Shown: positions 46,729 through 57,182, numbered from the stretch's first letter. The stretch: 64,000 nt of DNA from Thiolapillus brandeum (GCF_000828615.1 NZ_AP012273.1:2046001-2110000), one strand, 5' to 3'. Numbers and translations: made by a program. The notes: a model not told the origin generated them from the sequence alone.

Positions 46729-49243
46729 ACGTGATTTTATCAAAAGCAACGCCATTGCTGCTGCGGCGGCTACCGCTGGAGTAACCCTGCCGGCTGCCAA
46801 GACTGCGTTGGCAGAAGACGAAGACGCCGGCATACGCTGGGACAAGGCGGCCTGTCGTTTCTGCGGAACCGGTTGCAGTGTATTACTGGGTGTCAAGGAC
46901 GACAGGGTCGTCGCCAGCCAGGGCGACCCGGATGCTCCGGTCAACAAGGGTCTGAACTGCATCAAGGGCTATTTCCTGCCCAAGATCCTGTACGGAGAAG
47001 ACCGCCTGACCAAGCCCCTGCTGCGCAAGAAAAACGGCAAGTTCGCCAAAGACGGCAAATTCGAGGAAGTTTCCTGGGATGAAGCCTTCGATGTCATGGC
47101 CGATCAGTGGAAGAAGTCTCTGAAGAAAAAAGGCCCTACTTCCGTAGGCATGTTTGGCTCTGGCCAATGGACCCTGTGGGATGGCTACGCCGCATCCAAG
47201 TTCATCAAGGGCGGCCTGCGTTCCAACAACCTCGATCCCAACGCCCGGCACTGCATGGCCTCCGCCGTAGGCGCATTCATACGGGGTTTCGGCATTGACG
47301 AACCCATGGGCTGCTATGACGACCTGGAGCAGGGCGACGTATTTGTTCTCTGGGGTTCCAACATGGCAGAGATGCACCCCATCCTCTGGTCACGCATAAC
47401 CGACACGCGTCTGACCAAGCCGGGTTGCGAAGTACATGTACTCTCCACCTACAGACACCGTTGTTTTGACCTGGCCGACAATGGCATGGTCTTCAAACCC
47501 CAGACCGACCTGGCAATCCTCAACTACATTGCCAACTACATTATTCAGAACAAGGCCTACAACAAGGCCTTCATCGACAAACATGTGCAGTTCAACAAGA
47601 CCCCCACCGATATTGGATATGGTCTGCGCGCCTCTGATCCACGGGAGAAAAAAGCCAAGAACCGCATGAAAGGCAAGCTGACCAAAATCAGCTTCGAGGA
47701 CTATGCCAAGTCGGTAGAGCCTTATACCCTGGAAAAAGCCTCCAAAATGTCCGGCGTACCCAAAAAGCAACTGGAACGTCTGGCCAAGGTCTATGCAGAC
47801 CCCAAGAAGAAGGTCACTTCATTGTGGACCATGGGCTTCAACCAGCATACCCGCGGCGTATGGGTCAATGGTCTGTGCTACAACGTACACCTGTTGATGG
47901 GCAAGATCTCCGAGCCGGGTAACAGCCCCTTCTCCCTCACCGGACAGCCCTCTGCCTGCGGAACCGCCCGCGAGGTCGGCACCTTCTCCCATCGCCTGCC
48001 CGCTGACTTGGTGGTGAAGAAAAAAGCGCATCGGGATATTGCCGAGAAAATCTGGAAACTGCCGGAAGGCACCATCAATCCCAAGCCTGGATTCCACGCG
48101 GTAAAAATGATGCGGATGTTGAATGATGGTGTCATGAACTGCTACTGGCAAATGTGTAACAACCAGATGCAGGCTGGCGCCAACACCAATAACGAGCCCT
48201 ACCCCGGCTACCGGAACCCGGACAACTTCGTTACCGTATCCGATCCCTACCCCACGGTATCCGCGCAGGCGGCCGATCTGATCCTGCCCACCGCCATGTG
48301 GTGTGAGCGGGAAGGCGCATTCGGTAATGCCGAGCGCCGCACCCAGTTCTGGCGGCAGCAGGTTCATCCGCCACAAGGCGCTCATTCCGACATGTGGCAG
48401 ATCCTGGAATTTTCCAAGCGCTTCACCGTCGATGAAGTTTGGCCTGAGGATCTGATCGCCAAGAAGCCTGAATACAAGGGCAAAACATTGTATGAAGTGC
48501 TGTACGAGAACGGCCAGGTCAACCAGTTCCCGAAGCAGGAAGTGAAGGATGAACGCGGCAATGTCTATGACAATGACGAAATGGAGCATTTTGGTTTCTA
48601 CGTTCAGAAAGGTCTGTTCGAGGAATATGCCTCCTTCGGTCGCGGCCACGGGCACGATCTTGCCCCTTACGACATGTACCACAAGGCCCGCGGACTGCGC
48701 TGGCCCGTGGTAAATGGCAAGGAAACCCTGTGGCGTTTCCGTGAGGGCTATGACCCCTATGTCGCCAAAAACAACCCGGACGGCAAGAAAGGCGATGTGT
48801 ACTTCTACGGCAACCACAAGAAGAACGGTGGCCGCGCCAACATCATCACCGCCCCCTATGAGCCGCCTGCAGAAAGTCCTGACAGTGAATATCCACTGTG
48901 GCTGTGTACAGGGCGGGTACTGGAACACTGGCATTCCGGCTCCATGACGCGACGTGTTCCTGAACTGTATCGTGCCGTTCCCGATGCTGTGGTATTCATG
49001 AACAAGAAGGATGCCAAGAAGCTCAAACTGCGTAACGGGCGTATGGCCAAGATCTCTTCCCGCAGGGGCACCATCACTTGCAAGGTAGAGACCCGTGGCC
49101 GTAACCAGCCTCCACAGGGATTGGTCTTCGTTCCCTGGTTTGATGCCGGTCGCCTGGTCAACAAGCTCACGCTTGATGCCACCGATCCGCTCTCCAAAGA
49201 GACGGATTACAAAAAGTGTGCAGTGAAGATAACCAAGGCATGA
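46715..49243 (+). CDS. napA: Periplasmic nitrate reductase, catalytic subunit NapA
   Basis: The 842-residue protein starts at a GTG and has a twin-arginine signal ([10 protein letters not shown]). A [4Fe-4S] motif ([13 protein letters not shown], with a later Cys in GLNCIKGYF) precedes the molybdopterin domains. The Mo-ligand cysteine is in [12 protein letters not shown], and ALYNQ-like [15 protein letters not shown] is present. It reduces nitrate to nitrite in the periplasm with electrons from NapB/NapC or NapGH. Length is normal for NapA. Confidence 0.97.
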
Positions 49244-49298
49244 CGGTTGGCAGTCCGCGCCCGGTGCGCGGACTGCATAACCAAACTGGAATAAAGCA

Positions 49299-50162
49299 AT
49301 GGCTGAATCAGACAACAGCAGGAAAAGCATCAATCGTCGTCAGTTTCTGACTACGACGCTGAAAACTGCCTGCAGTGTTGGCATCATGGGTGTAGGACTG
49401 GGTTTTTACACCCAGCGCGCCAATGCACTGCCACCCATGGCGATCCGCCCGCCTGGCGCCTTGCCCGAGGAAGATTTCCTGGGTGCCTGCATTCGTTGCG
49501 GCCTATGCGCAAGAGACTGTCCTTATGACATATTGTTCCTTGGCCAGTTGGGCGATGATATCCCTTCGGGATCACCCTATTTCATCGCCCGTACCGGACC
49601 TTGCGAGATGTGTGAGGATATACCCTGCGTCAAGGCCTGTCCTACCAATGCCCTGGATCACTCCCTGACGGATATTGAAAAATCCCGCATGGGACTGGCA
49701 GTCGTCATCGACCAGGAAAACTGCATTGCCTTCCAGGGGCTTCGTTGCGAAGTCTGTTTCAACGTGTGTCCCCTGCGAGACAAGGCTATCACCCTGGACC
49801 TGCAACACAACCGGCGTTCCGGAAAACACGCATTGTTCATCCCGGTAGTGCATTCTGATGCCTGTACCGGTTGTGGTTTGTGTGAAAAAGCCTGCATCCT
49901 GGAAAAAGCGGCCATCAAGGTCTTCCCAACCAACCTCGCAAAGGGAGAATTGGGCCATCACTACAGGTTTGGCTGGAAGGAGAAGGAAAAGGCGGGTAAG
50001 GCGCTGGTAACGCCTGACGTCAAGCATCAATACAACCTGCCTGAAGGGGTGCGCTACGACCTCCAGGGCGAAGGATTGATTATCGACAAAAAGCCTTCCG
50101 ACTCTCCCTTCTCCTCCAATCCCCTGGATACCCTCAACCGCAAGGCGGAGGATAAAGACTAA
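49299..50162 (+). CDS. napG: NapG quinol-dehydrogenase ferredoxin subunit
   Basis: The 287-residue protein has a twin-arginine signal (NRRQFLTTTLKTA) and four [4Fe-4S] cysteine sets: CIRCGLCARDC, CEMCEDIPC, the set ending CEVCFNVC, and CTGCGLCEKAC. With NapH it passes electrons from quinol to the periplasmic NapAB. It overlaps napH by 1 bp. It starts 55 bp after napA with a normal spacing. Confidence 0.95.
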   Translation: MAESDNSRKSINRRQFLTTTLKTACSVGIMGVGLGFYTQRANALPPMAIRPPGALPEEDFLGACIRCGLCARDCPYDILFLGQLGDDIPSGSPYFIARTGPCEMCEDIPCVKACPTNALDHSLTDIEKSRMGLAVVIDQENCIAFQGLRCEVCFNVCPLRDKAITLDLQHNRRSGKHALFIPVVHSDACTGCGLCEKACILEKAAIKVFPTNLAKGELGHHYRFGWKEKEKAGKALVTPDVKHQYNLPEGVRYDLQGEGLIIDKKPSDSPFSSNPLDTLNRKAEDKD

Positions 50163-51070
50163 TGGCCAACATGCCTCAAGATGTCGGCAAAGAAGCCGTT
50201 CGGGCCAAGGGCTGGATCGGTGCACATAAATGGTTGATACTGCGCCGCATCAGTCAGATCGGCATTCTGGCGGCGTTCGTCGCTGGTCCCTGGTTCGGTC
50301 TGTGGATCGTCAAGGGCAACCTGGCATCGAGTCTGACACTTGATACCCTGCCCCTTACCGACCCTTATATCCTGTTGCAGGCAATGGTCTCCGGTGTGAC
50401 ACCGGAAACCGCAGGCATACTCGGCGCGGTCATCGTGCTGGTATTCTATGCATTGGTCGGTGGACGGGTTTACTGTTCATGGGTCTGCCCGGTGAACATG
50501 GTGACCGACGCTGCTGCATGGCTGCGCCGCAAGCTGGGTATTCGCGGCAGTTCCCACGCCTCCCGCAGCACACGCTACTGGGTACTGGCGTTGACCCTGA
50601 TACTACCCCTGATCACCGGTGGCATCGTATGGGAGCTGGTCAATCCGGTATCCATCATGTTTCGCGGCATCGTGTTCAGCATGGGATTGGCCTGGGTGCT
50701 GGTACTGGCAATTTTCCTGTTCGATCTCCTTGTTTCCCGGGATGGCTGGTGCGGACACTACTGTCCGGTCGGCGCTTTCTACAGTCTGCTGTCCACACGA
50801 GCCATCGTGCGCGTAAGCGCTGTAAACCGGGAAGCCTGTGATGACTGCATGGACTGTTTCAGTGTCTGCCCAGAGCCCCAGGTAATCAAGCCAGCCCTGA
50901 AAGGTGCCGCAAAAGGGGTTGGCCCGGTCATCCAGGCCAACCAGTGCACCAATTGTGGTCGTTGTATCGATGTATGCGCTGTTGATGTCTTCCAGTTTGG
51001 CAATCGCTATTCCAACGCATCGAAAACCGGTATCAAATCCGGCGAAGAATATTCCAAACATACAGTTTAA
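50162..51070 (+). CDS. napH: NapH membrane quinol dehydrogenase subunit
   Basis: The 302-residue protein has four membrane spans, the two CxxxCP motifs (CSWVCPVN near residue 109 and HYCPVGA near 200) and two [4Fe-4S] sets at the C-terminus (CDDCMDCFSVC and CTNCGRCIDVC). It takes electrons from quinol at the inner membrane and passes them to NapG. It lies between napG and napB in the usual order. Confidence 0.95.
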   Translation: MANMPQDVGKEAVRAKGWIGAHKWLILRRISQIGILAAFVAGPWFGLWIVKGNLASSLTLDTLPLTDPYILLQAMVSGVTPETAGILGAVIVLVFYALVGGRVYCSWVCPVNMVTDAAAWLRRKLGIRGSSHASRSTRYWVLALTLILPLITGGIVWELVNPVSIMFRGIVFSMGLAWVLVLAIFLFDLLVSRDGWCGHYCPVGAFYSLLSTRAIVRVSAVNREACDDCMDCFSVCPEPQVIKPALKGAAKGVGPVIQANQCTNCGRCIDVCAVDVFQFGNRYSNASKTGIKSGEEYSKHTV

Positions 51071-51094
51071 TTTTGAGTTGATGGAGAATTTAGT

Positions 51095-51532
51095 ATGAAA
51101 AAGATAATCAGCATTACCGTAGCGGCATTCGCTATGGCAGTTGTTACCAGCCATACGGTTATTGCCAAAGAAAGCGTGGCTTCACTTCGCGGCACCCAGG
51201 ATATCGAGGGCAGTTCTCTCAAGGTCACCAAGAAGAAATTGATTTCCAAGGAAGGAGGCTTCGAACGCAACTACAAGCAGCAACCTCCCCTGATTCCGCA
51301 CAAGATAGCGAAATACAAAATCAATCTGAAAAACAACGGCTGCCTGAAATGCCACAGCAAGAAAAATCACAAGAAGGAGAAGGCTCCCATGTTGGGTGAA
51401 AGCCATTTCCTGACCCGTGACGGCAAAAAACTGGATCACGTCTCCAGCCGCCGCTACTTCTGTACCCAGTGCCATGCTCCCCAGGTGGAGGCCAATCCGC
51501 TGGTCAAAAACGAGTTCGAAGGTGTAAAATAA
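51095..51532 (+). CDS. napB: NapB diheme cytochrome c subunit
   Basis: The 145-residue protein has a signal peptide (ITVAAFAMAVVTSHTVIA) and two heme-binding motifs, CLKCH and CTQCH. It is the electron-transfer partner of NapA in the periplasm. It lies between napH and napC. Confidence 0.95.
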   Translation: MKKIISITVAAFAMAVVTSHTVIAKESVASLRGTQDIEGSSLKVTKKKLISKEGGFERNYKQQPPLIPHKIAKYKINLKNNGCLKCHSKKNHKKEKAPMLGESHFLTRDGKKLDHVSSRRYFCTQCHAPQVEANPLVKNEFEGVK

Positions 51533-51605
51533 CCTTAATTTTTTTACAGAATGGCCTCCTTCATGGAGGCCATGTCTATTTGACTGATAAGCAGGGGATT
51601 CAAAC

Positions 51606-52181
51606 ATGACTAGCGGGCAAAAAAAGGGCACATTTTCTGTGCTCGTCATTGGCATTATTCTGGGCATCATCCTATGGGGTGGATTCAACTGGGCTCTGGC
51701 CTTGACCAATACGGAACAGTTCTGTATTTCCTGCCACGAAATGCGTGACAACCCATACGAACAGTTACAGGACACTATCCATTTCACCAACCGTACCGGT
51801 GTACGGGCTACCTGTCCTGACTGTCATGTTCCCAGAGAATGGATACACAAGATCGTGCGCAAGATTCAGGCTTCCAACGAGTTGTACCATCACTTCATCG
51901 TCAAGGATGTGGATACTCCCGAAAAGTTTGAAGCCAAGAAACTGGAACTGGCGAAGCATGTCTGGAAAACCATGAAGAGTACAGACTCCCGCGAATGCCG
52001 TAACTGCCACAGTTTTGACTCAATGGATTTCGACAAGCAGGAAAGTCGCAGTGCTGACCGGCATGAAGAAGCCATCGACAAAGGCTACACTTGTATCGAC
52101 TGCCACAAAGGCATCGCGCATGAATTGCCGGAAGGTTATGATCCTGGTGACGATGCTCCTGGCGAAGAGGGTGAAGGCTGA
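51606..52181 (+). CDS. napC: NapC/NirT tetraheme cytochrome c
   Basis: The 191-residue protein has one N-terminal membrane anchor (VLVIGIILGIILWGGFNWALA) and four heme motifs: CISCH, CPDCH, CRNCH and CIDCH. It oxidises quinol and passes electrons to NapB. The presence of both NapC and NapGH means two possible quinol routes. It ends the operon and is followed by a terminator. Confidence 0.96.
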   Translation: MTSGQKKGTFSVLVIGIILGIILWGGFNWALALTNTEQFCISCHEMRDNPYEQLQDTIHFTNRTGVRATCPDCHVPREWIHKIVRKIQASNELYHHFIVKDVDTPEKFEAKKLELAKHVWKTMKSTDSRECRNCHSFDSMDFDKQESRSADRHEEAIDKGYTCIDCHKGIAHELPEGYDPGDDAPGEEGEG

Positions 52182-52207
52182 TCTGACTTTTACTTCTCTT
52201 ACCCTAC

Positions 52208-52239
52208 AAAGCCCTGCACTCATACTGCAGGGCTTTTTT
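52208..52239 (+). terminator. Intrinsic terminator of the nap operon
   Basis: GCCCTGCA pairs with TGCAGGGC around a short loop and is followed by six T (52234-52239), 27 bp after the napC stop. The rest of the gap up to 52414 shows no gene. Confidence 0.92.
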
Positions 52240-52414
52240 CTGTCAGCAATGCTGACTAATTTGTTCTAATCAAAACCGGCGACAGCAGTTCGCGACTTCA
52301 CACGGCTACAAGCCCCTCCCTTCTTCATGAGTTGCCAGGTCAATAACCACATCAACACATGATTCAGGACGGCTCTATGCGGTAACCAGCCATGGGAACC
52401 AGATCAGTTGTCCA

Positions 52415-54133
52415 CTACTGCGTCTTTCCCTGCAGTAATGCTTCCGGGTGTCTTTCCAGGTAATCAGCCACCCCCCTGACCGCCCTTGCCGCAGCGTTCA
52501 GCTCACGCATGGTTCTGGACAACTCCCCGCCCATACTTCCCTGGTCAGACAAGGATTTTTCAAGCGTTTGAAACATCTTTTCCATCTGTACAACCATATG
52601 CCGGGCATCGACACCCAAGCCATCGATCTCATCCATGATCTGTGGCGCCTTGCTGTTCAGCGTTCCGACAAGCGCATTCAGTTCTTTGAGCGCCTGCCCG
52701 AGATCCTCTGCACTTTGTTGCAAATCCGGGTTGTTGACCAGCTTGTCCATCCCCTCGCTGAAGTTCAGCAAATGATTGCCCATTTCATCCAAAGGTAAAC
52801 GTTTGAGCTTGCCCAACAGAGTGACCAGGCTGCTGGTGATATTGGACAACGAATTGGGAGCCGTGGGTAAAACCGGGTATTTACCTGAATAGTCGATGGA
52901 TGCCAGTGAGGCTTCCGGTTCCAGGTCCATATCCACCACCAACTGGCCGGTGAGCATGTTTCCGGTTATCAATCGGGCCCGCAACCCCCTGGCAACCAGT
53001 TCATCCAGGGCTTTCTGGAACAGCTTGCGCCGCACGTCATCATCCAGATCAGATTCCACGGGATAGTGAACGTCTTTGGAGAAAGGAACCCGGTCAGGTT
53101 CCAGAGCTATCAGAACCGCAATGTGTACAGGCTGGTCATCTTCTCTCTTGGCCAACGTGATATCCAGCACTTCACCCACGGGAATCCCACGGAACTCCAC
53201 CCCGGCTCCCACGGACAAACCACGCACTGAATCATCAAAATACAGGACATAAGGCAGTTTTAAACGTCCAGAGCGTTCCTCACTCTTTTTCCTGGAATCG
53301 TAGAGATGAAATACCGAGCCTTCCTCAGCCAGAGTATCCTTCTCGAGACTTCGGGGCGTATCAAAGGCAACTCCACCCGCAAACAGGGAGACCAGCGATT
53401 CAAACTGAACATTCAAACCATCGGGCGAAAGCTCCATCCCCACACCGGACACATTCCAAAACCGCGTGGTATTACGCACCAGCTGGTCATGAGGTGCATC
53501 GATGAACACATCCATATCCACATGGCTTCCATCTTCAGCCAATCGGTAACCGGTCACCTCTCCCACCTGGATCTGGCGATAGTAAACCGGTGATCCCAGG
53601 GATATGGATCCAAGTTGTTCGGCTTTCAACCGGAACAAGCGTCCCTTGGCATCCGACAGAATCTTTGGCGGCTCTTCCAGGCCTACAAAATCCTCGGTAT
53701 AGCCCTCTCCCTTACCAGGATCCACAGCAATATAGACACCACTGAGCAACGTACTTATGCCGCTCGCGCCAGAAGCGCCGATTCGAGGTCTGACCACCCA
53801 GAAACGGGTATTCCTGGATAGCAGGGCATCCATGCCTTTTTGCAGTTGCGCCGTAACCACCACCTGGCTGAGGTCATCATTGAACTCCACATTTTTCACT
53901 TTTCCTATGGCCACATCCCGGTAACGGATTTCCGTCTGTTTGGGCTCGATGCCTTCCGCACTACGGAACACGATGTTTATGGATGGACCAAGACTGGAGT
54001 ATTCCCGATAGATAAGCACCAGGCCAATCAGCAGGGCCACAATGGGCACTACCCATACAAAGGAAAAGCCCGGATGGTTGTCTGCGATCAGGGCCTCTGG
54101 CAGATCATCGAGCGCTGGTTTTTTATCATTCAT
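52415..54133 (-). CDS. pqiB: PqiB-type MCE intermembrane transport protein
   Basis: From the ATG at 54133 the product is 572 residues with one N-terminal membrane span (FVWVVPIVALLIGLVLIY) and three MCE domains (SINIVFRSAEGIEPKQTEIRY and two later copies), then a helical C-terminus. MCE proteins form tunnels across the periplasm for lipids. It overlaps the upstream PqiA-type gene by 4 bp, the standard pqiA-pqiB pairing. No PqiC lipoprotein gene was seen next to it. Confidence 0.94.
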   Translation of the reverse strand: MNDKKPALDDLPEALIADNHPGFSFVWVVPIVALLIGLVLIYREYSSLGPSINIVFRSAEGIEPKQTEIRYRDVAIGKVKNVEFNDDLSQVVVTAQLQKGMDALLSRNTRFWVVRPRIGASGASGISTLLSGVYIAVDPGKGEGYTEDFVGLEEPPKILSDAKGRLFRLKAEQLGSISLGSPVYYRQIQVGEVTGYRLAEDGSHVDMDVFIDAPHDQLVRNTTRFWNVSGVGMELSPDGLNVQFESLVSLFAGGVAFDTPRSLEKDTLAEEGSVFHLYDSRKKSEERSGRLKLPYVLYFDDSVRGLSVGAGVEFRGIPVGEVLDITLAKREDDQPVHIAVLIALEPDRVPFSKDVHYPVESDLDDDVRRKLFQKALDELVARGLRARLITGNMLTGQLVVDMDLEPEASLASIDYSGKYPVLPTAPNSLSNITSSLVTLLGKLKRLPLDEMGNHLLNFSEGMDKLVNNPDLQQSAEDLGQALKELNALVGTLNSKAPQIMDEIDGLGVDARHMVVQMEKMFQTLEKSLSDQGSMGGELSRTMRELNAAARAVRGVADYLERHPEALLQGKTQ

Positions 54134-54747
54134 GGAATATCCCTGTCCCATATGAGACGTGGATCAAAACTGATGGCGGCCATCATGGTCAGTACCACCA
54201 CTGCACCGAAAGCCAGGGCACCAATCCCGGGTTCCACGGAGGATATGGCTCCCATCTGCACCAGTGCCGTAAGAATACCGATAACGAACACATCCACCAT
54301 AGACCACCTCCCCACCAGTTCAGTGATCCTGTATAGCCTGGCATGCTGATGAGCCCGGTAAGGCGAATGGTGCCGCCGCACATTCACCAACAGATACAAC
54401 AGGCTCATCATTTTGGCCAGCGGCACCAGAATACTGGCAGTAAAAATGATGCCTGCCAGCAGCCAGTCCCCCTCATTCAGGAACAAGGCCACCCCACCAA
54501 GAATGGTACTGCTGGTATCTGCGCCAAGGTAAGTGGTGGTCATTACCGGATACAGATTGGCGGGTACGTAGAATATCATAGAGGCTATCAGCAGAGCCCA
54601 GGTCCGGGAAAGACTCTTCGGATAGCGACTGTGAATCCGGCTATTGCAACGAGGACAATAGGCGGGAGCACTGCCATGAATACGCACCACCTGATAACAG
54701 ACGCTGCAACTGGCCAACCCCAGATCACGGGCCCGTACAAAACCCAT
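54130..54747 (-). CDS. PqiA-domain membrane protein (second copy)
   Basis: From the ATG at 54747 the product is 205 residues with a zinc-ribbon-like CSVCYQV / CPRC segment and four membrane spans (WALLIASMIFYVPANLYPVM and others). PqiA-type proteins are the inner-membrane partners of PqiB in lipid transport. A GTG at 54786 would overlap the neighbour by 38 bp. Together with the gene at 54749 it makes a split version of the double-domain PqiA. Confidence 0.9.
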   Translation of the reverse strand: MGFVRARDLGLASCSVCYQVVRIHGSAPAYCPRCNSRIHSRYPKSLSRTWALLIASMIFYVPANLYPVMTTTYLGADTSSTILGGVALFLNEGDWLLAGIIFTASILVPLAKMMSLLYLLVNVRRHHSPYRAHQHARLYRITELVGRWSMVDVFVIGILTALVQMGAISSVEPGIGALAFGAVVVLTMMAAISFDPRLIWDRDIP

Positions 54748-54748
54748 A

Positions 54749-55399
54749 TCAGCTTCCCGCCTGCATATGGCCAGTCGCTGTGTCACGGTTTACCGGAATT
54801 CTTTCCAGCATGTTCCACAGCAGATAGATATCCATTCCGGCACGAGCCGCGATACCCAGGACAATAGCCCCCAGCAACGCGTACAACCCCCCATCAACGA
54901 TTACTTCCGCCATACCAGACATCTTTACCAGAGCCACGAGCACACTGATGACAAAGACATCCGCCATTTCCCAGGGATGCATGTGACTGAGAAGTGACAA
55001 GGTGCCGCGCAGCCCTGGCAGGCGTATGTTCCAGTACAACCCTGTCAATACATACAGAGTACCGCCAATGATGGCTCCTGGTACCGCAACCGTCGTGGCC
55101 AACACCAACATCCCCAGGAGCTTCATATCGTGCTGATAGAGTGCCCATCCACTTCCTGTCAATGATGTCTCACGGATGGAGCCACCAATATTCAGGGTAA
55201 CCAGAGGGAACAGATTGGCCAGAAGGTAGAGCAACAAGGCGCCCAGCATCAGCGCCAGAGGACGTTCAATACCACCACGGGGCTGTCTGTAGAGAAAACT
55301 TCCACATTCACGGCACAATACCCTGCGACCGGGTTCGATGCGCGGCACATACTGCAACGCATCACATTCCCTGCAGGCCATCAGGCGTTTCTCTTCCAT
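54749..55399 (-). CDS. pqiA: PqiA-domain membrane protein (first copy)
   Basis: The 216-residue protein has an N-terminal zinc ribbon (CRECDALQ and CRECGSF) and four membrane spans, with the motif ANLFPLVTLNIGG. In E. coli, PqiA contains two such domains in one protein; here they are on two adjacent genes. It follows the unknown gene at 55408 by 8 bp, so the four genes look like one leftward operon. Confidence 0.9.
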   Translation of the reverse strand: MEEKRLMACRECDALQYVPRIEPGRRVLCRECGSFLYRQPRGGIERPLALMLGALLLYLLANLFPLVTLNIGGSIRETSLTGSGWALYQHDMKLLGMLVLATTVAVPGAIIGGTLYVLTGLYWNIRLPGLRGTLSLLSHMHPWEMADVFVISVLVALVKMSGMAEVIVDGGLYALLGAIVLGIAARAGMDIYLLWNMLERIPVNRDTATGHMQAGS

Positions 55400-55407
55400 G
55401 ATCCCCG

Positions 55408-56226
55408 TCAGTTTTCCGCTCGTATCAGGCTTTCATCGTGAACCTTTCGGGGTTCCACGGAATACTGTTTCAGCAGGGAAAACTCGGGCCTGCCGGAAAT
55501 ATCCGAAAGACAGCGTTGATAATAGCCGCGCAGGGATTTCTTCAGATAGGGCTTCACCTTTCGGGGCGGAATGCCTTTGAGGGTGGCAAACAGCGCCAGT
55601 GCATAGGTATGGTCCCACTGCGACAGTGCGCTGTTTCGTCGCACAGTAGTGGCACAACTGCTGCAGCCGCCAGAGGGAAAAACAAAGGCGCTGTTGGCAA
55701 ACATCAAGCCAAATCCCAGGTAGTCAGCCAGCACCTCCGTGATCTGCGGCCAGTTGTTCACACCACCAGGTGGCGCCTCCTTTGCCGTGTAGCCAAGATA
55801 CTGGCCAAGGGTGTGGGCAAAACCGGCTATCAAGGCCTCCGGGTTGCCAATATGCAATCGATCGTAGACCACTGGCAGAGCTTGGGTAGAGAATGCGGAA
55901 GGCGAAGATGACCCAACAAACTCTTGGGTTGCCCCTGAGGGAATCTGCTGAACAGCGTCCAGATCACAATGAGATTTCTCTACCACCTGCCACAGCCAGT
56001 GAGCCATGCCTGCATACTCGGCAACACGCTCGAAAACCAGTTCCGCCATCCCCTGCACACTGTCCACTTTACCGGGAAAGTGTTCATTGGTGGGAAGCAC
56101 CAGGCGGGTCTGCCCATAGAACACCCCTGGTGAAAAATTTCGCAATGACCACTCGAAAACATCGAACAACCATCTTACGGACACCTCATCCAGTGGAGGC
56201 TTTCTTTTGAACAATACTGAAAACAA
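55408..56226 (-). CDS. Protein of unknown function upstream of pqiA
   Basis: The best start is a TTG at 56226 (272 residues) with AGGA 8 bp upstream; the reading from 56310 would overlap the divergent gene at 56278. No signal peptide or membrane span is evident. A Cys pair stands in GGCSSCATTVRRNS, and the C-terminus is basic (PRKVKPYLKKSLRGYY). I do not recognise a family. Its tight spacing to the pqi genes suggests a link to the envelope. Confidence 0.65.
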   Translation of the reverse strand: MFSVLFKRKPPLDEVSVRWLFDVFEWSLRNFSPGVFYGQTRLVLPTNEHFPGKVDSVQGMAELVFERVAEYAGMAHWLWQVVEKSHCDLDAVQQIPSGATQEFVGSSSPSAFSTQALPVVYDRLHIGNPEALIAGFAHTLGQYLGYTAKEAPPGGVNNWPQITEVLADYLGFGLMFANSAFVFPSGGCSSCATTVRRNSALSQWDHTYALALFATLKGIPPRKVKPYLKKSLRGYYQRCLSDISGRPEFSLLKQYSVEPRKVHDESLIRAEN

Positions 56227-56277
56227 AACGGAAATCCTGCTAAAATTCAGCGCCAGATTGCGACGGGACAAGGCTAT

Positions 56278-56988
56278 ATGATACTGGAAAACTACTACAG
56301 AATTGAACAAAACCGTATTCGGGTATCAGCCGAACAGGCCAGTCAGTTCGCAAAAAAAATTGCCAATGATTTCAACCCATTGCATGACCCTGATTCCCGG
56401 CGTTTCTGTGTTCCCGGCGACCTGTTGTTTGGTTTGATTCTGGATCAGTATGGTCTCAGCCAGCATATGCGCTTCGAATTTTCCGGCATGGTGGGCAATG
56501 GTGTGGAACTGCACTTTCCGGAAGAAGATGGCGAACATCTGAGTATTCTGGACGACAATAACAAGGAATACCTGCGGGTTCAGCGTAGTGGGGAAACCAT
56601 TCATGACAAGGCGCTCATCAGCCGACTGGTACAAGCCTATGTAGCTTTTTCAGGCCATGCCTTTCCATGGGTTCTGGTGCCCCTCATGGAAGCCCACGGG
56701 GTCATGATTAACCCCGACCGTCCTCTCATCATCTATGAGAACATGGAGATTCATCTGAACAATCTGGCCATGGAAGATCCACAACTACGGCTTTCCGGCA
56801 CTTGTTTCAATCTGGACGGCAAACGCGGCGAAGTGCAACTGAATTACACCCTCAGCGACCAGGGTAACGATATCGGTCATGGTTCCAAGAACATGGTATT
56901 GGGTGGCCTTCGTCCCTGGGACAAGGATCGTATGGGAGCTTTGGTAGAAGAGTACCTGGCGCGTCAGGAACGCTTCTCCCGGAATTGA
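56278..56988 (+). CDS. DUF3581 family protein
   Basis: The 236-residue protein begins YYRIEQNRIRVSAEQASQFAKKIANDFNPLHD. The NDFNPLHD motif recalls hot-dog fold MaoC-type hydratases, and the whole matches what I know as DUF3581, confined mainly to gammaproteobacteria. Its activity is unknown. It is divergent from the gene at 55408 and convergent with the small membrane protein at 57000. Confidence 0.7.
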   Translation: MILENYYRIEQNRIRVSAEQASQFAKKIANDFNPLHDPDSRRFCVPGDLLFGLILDQYGLSQHMRFEFSGMVGNGVELHFPEEDGEHLSILDDNNKEYLRVQRSGETIHDKALISRLVQAYVAFSGHAFPWVLVPLMEAHGVMINPDRPLIIYENMEIHLNNLAMEDPQLRLSGTCFNLDGKRGEVQLNYTLSDQGNDIGHGSKNMVLGGLRPWDKDRMGALVEEYLARQERFSRN

Positions 56989-56999
56989 TCTCTCAGTCT

Positions 57000-57182
57000 C
57001 TACTTCGGTTTTTTTCTCGCTTCCCGGTATCTGACAATAGCGGTTGTAATCGCAAGAGCAATCCCCGTTGAAAGTATCATGCGTGCCAGCCATTCCGGCC
57101 AGGCTGGATTCGGAGTGAGCAAGGCAAAGGCGCCAATAACTATCAACCAGAAAGACAGCTTGGCCAGCAGCGCATCACGCAT
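57000..57182 (-). CDS. Small membrane protein downstream of folX
   Basis: The 60-residue protein has two hydrophobic spans (FWLIVIGAFALLTP and MILSTGIALAITTAI) and a basic tail. It overlaps the folX stop by 8 bp in the same direction, so it is probably translated by coupling. I do not recognise a family. Confidence 0.6.
   Translation of the reverse strand: MRDALLAKLSFWLIVIGAFALLTPNPAWPEWLARMILSTGIALAITTAIVRYREARKKPK

Noticed and set aside
47819-49333. A 504-residue minus-strand frame opposite napA
   Set aside because: It lies entirely opposite conserved napA sequence and shows no family.
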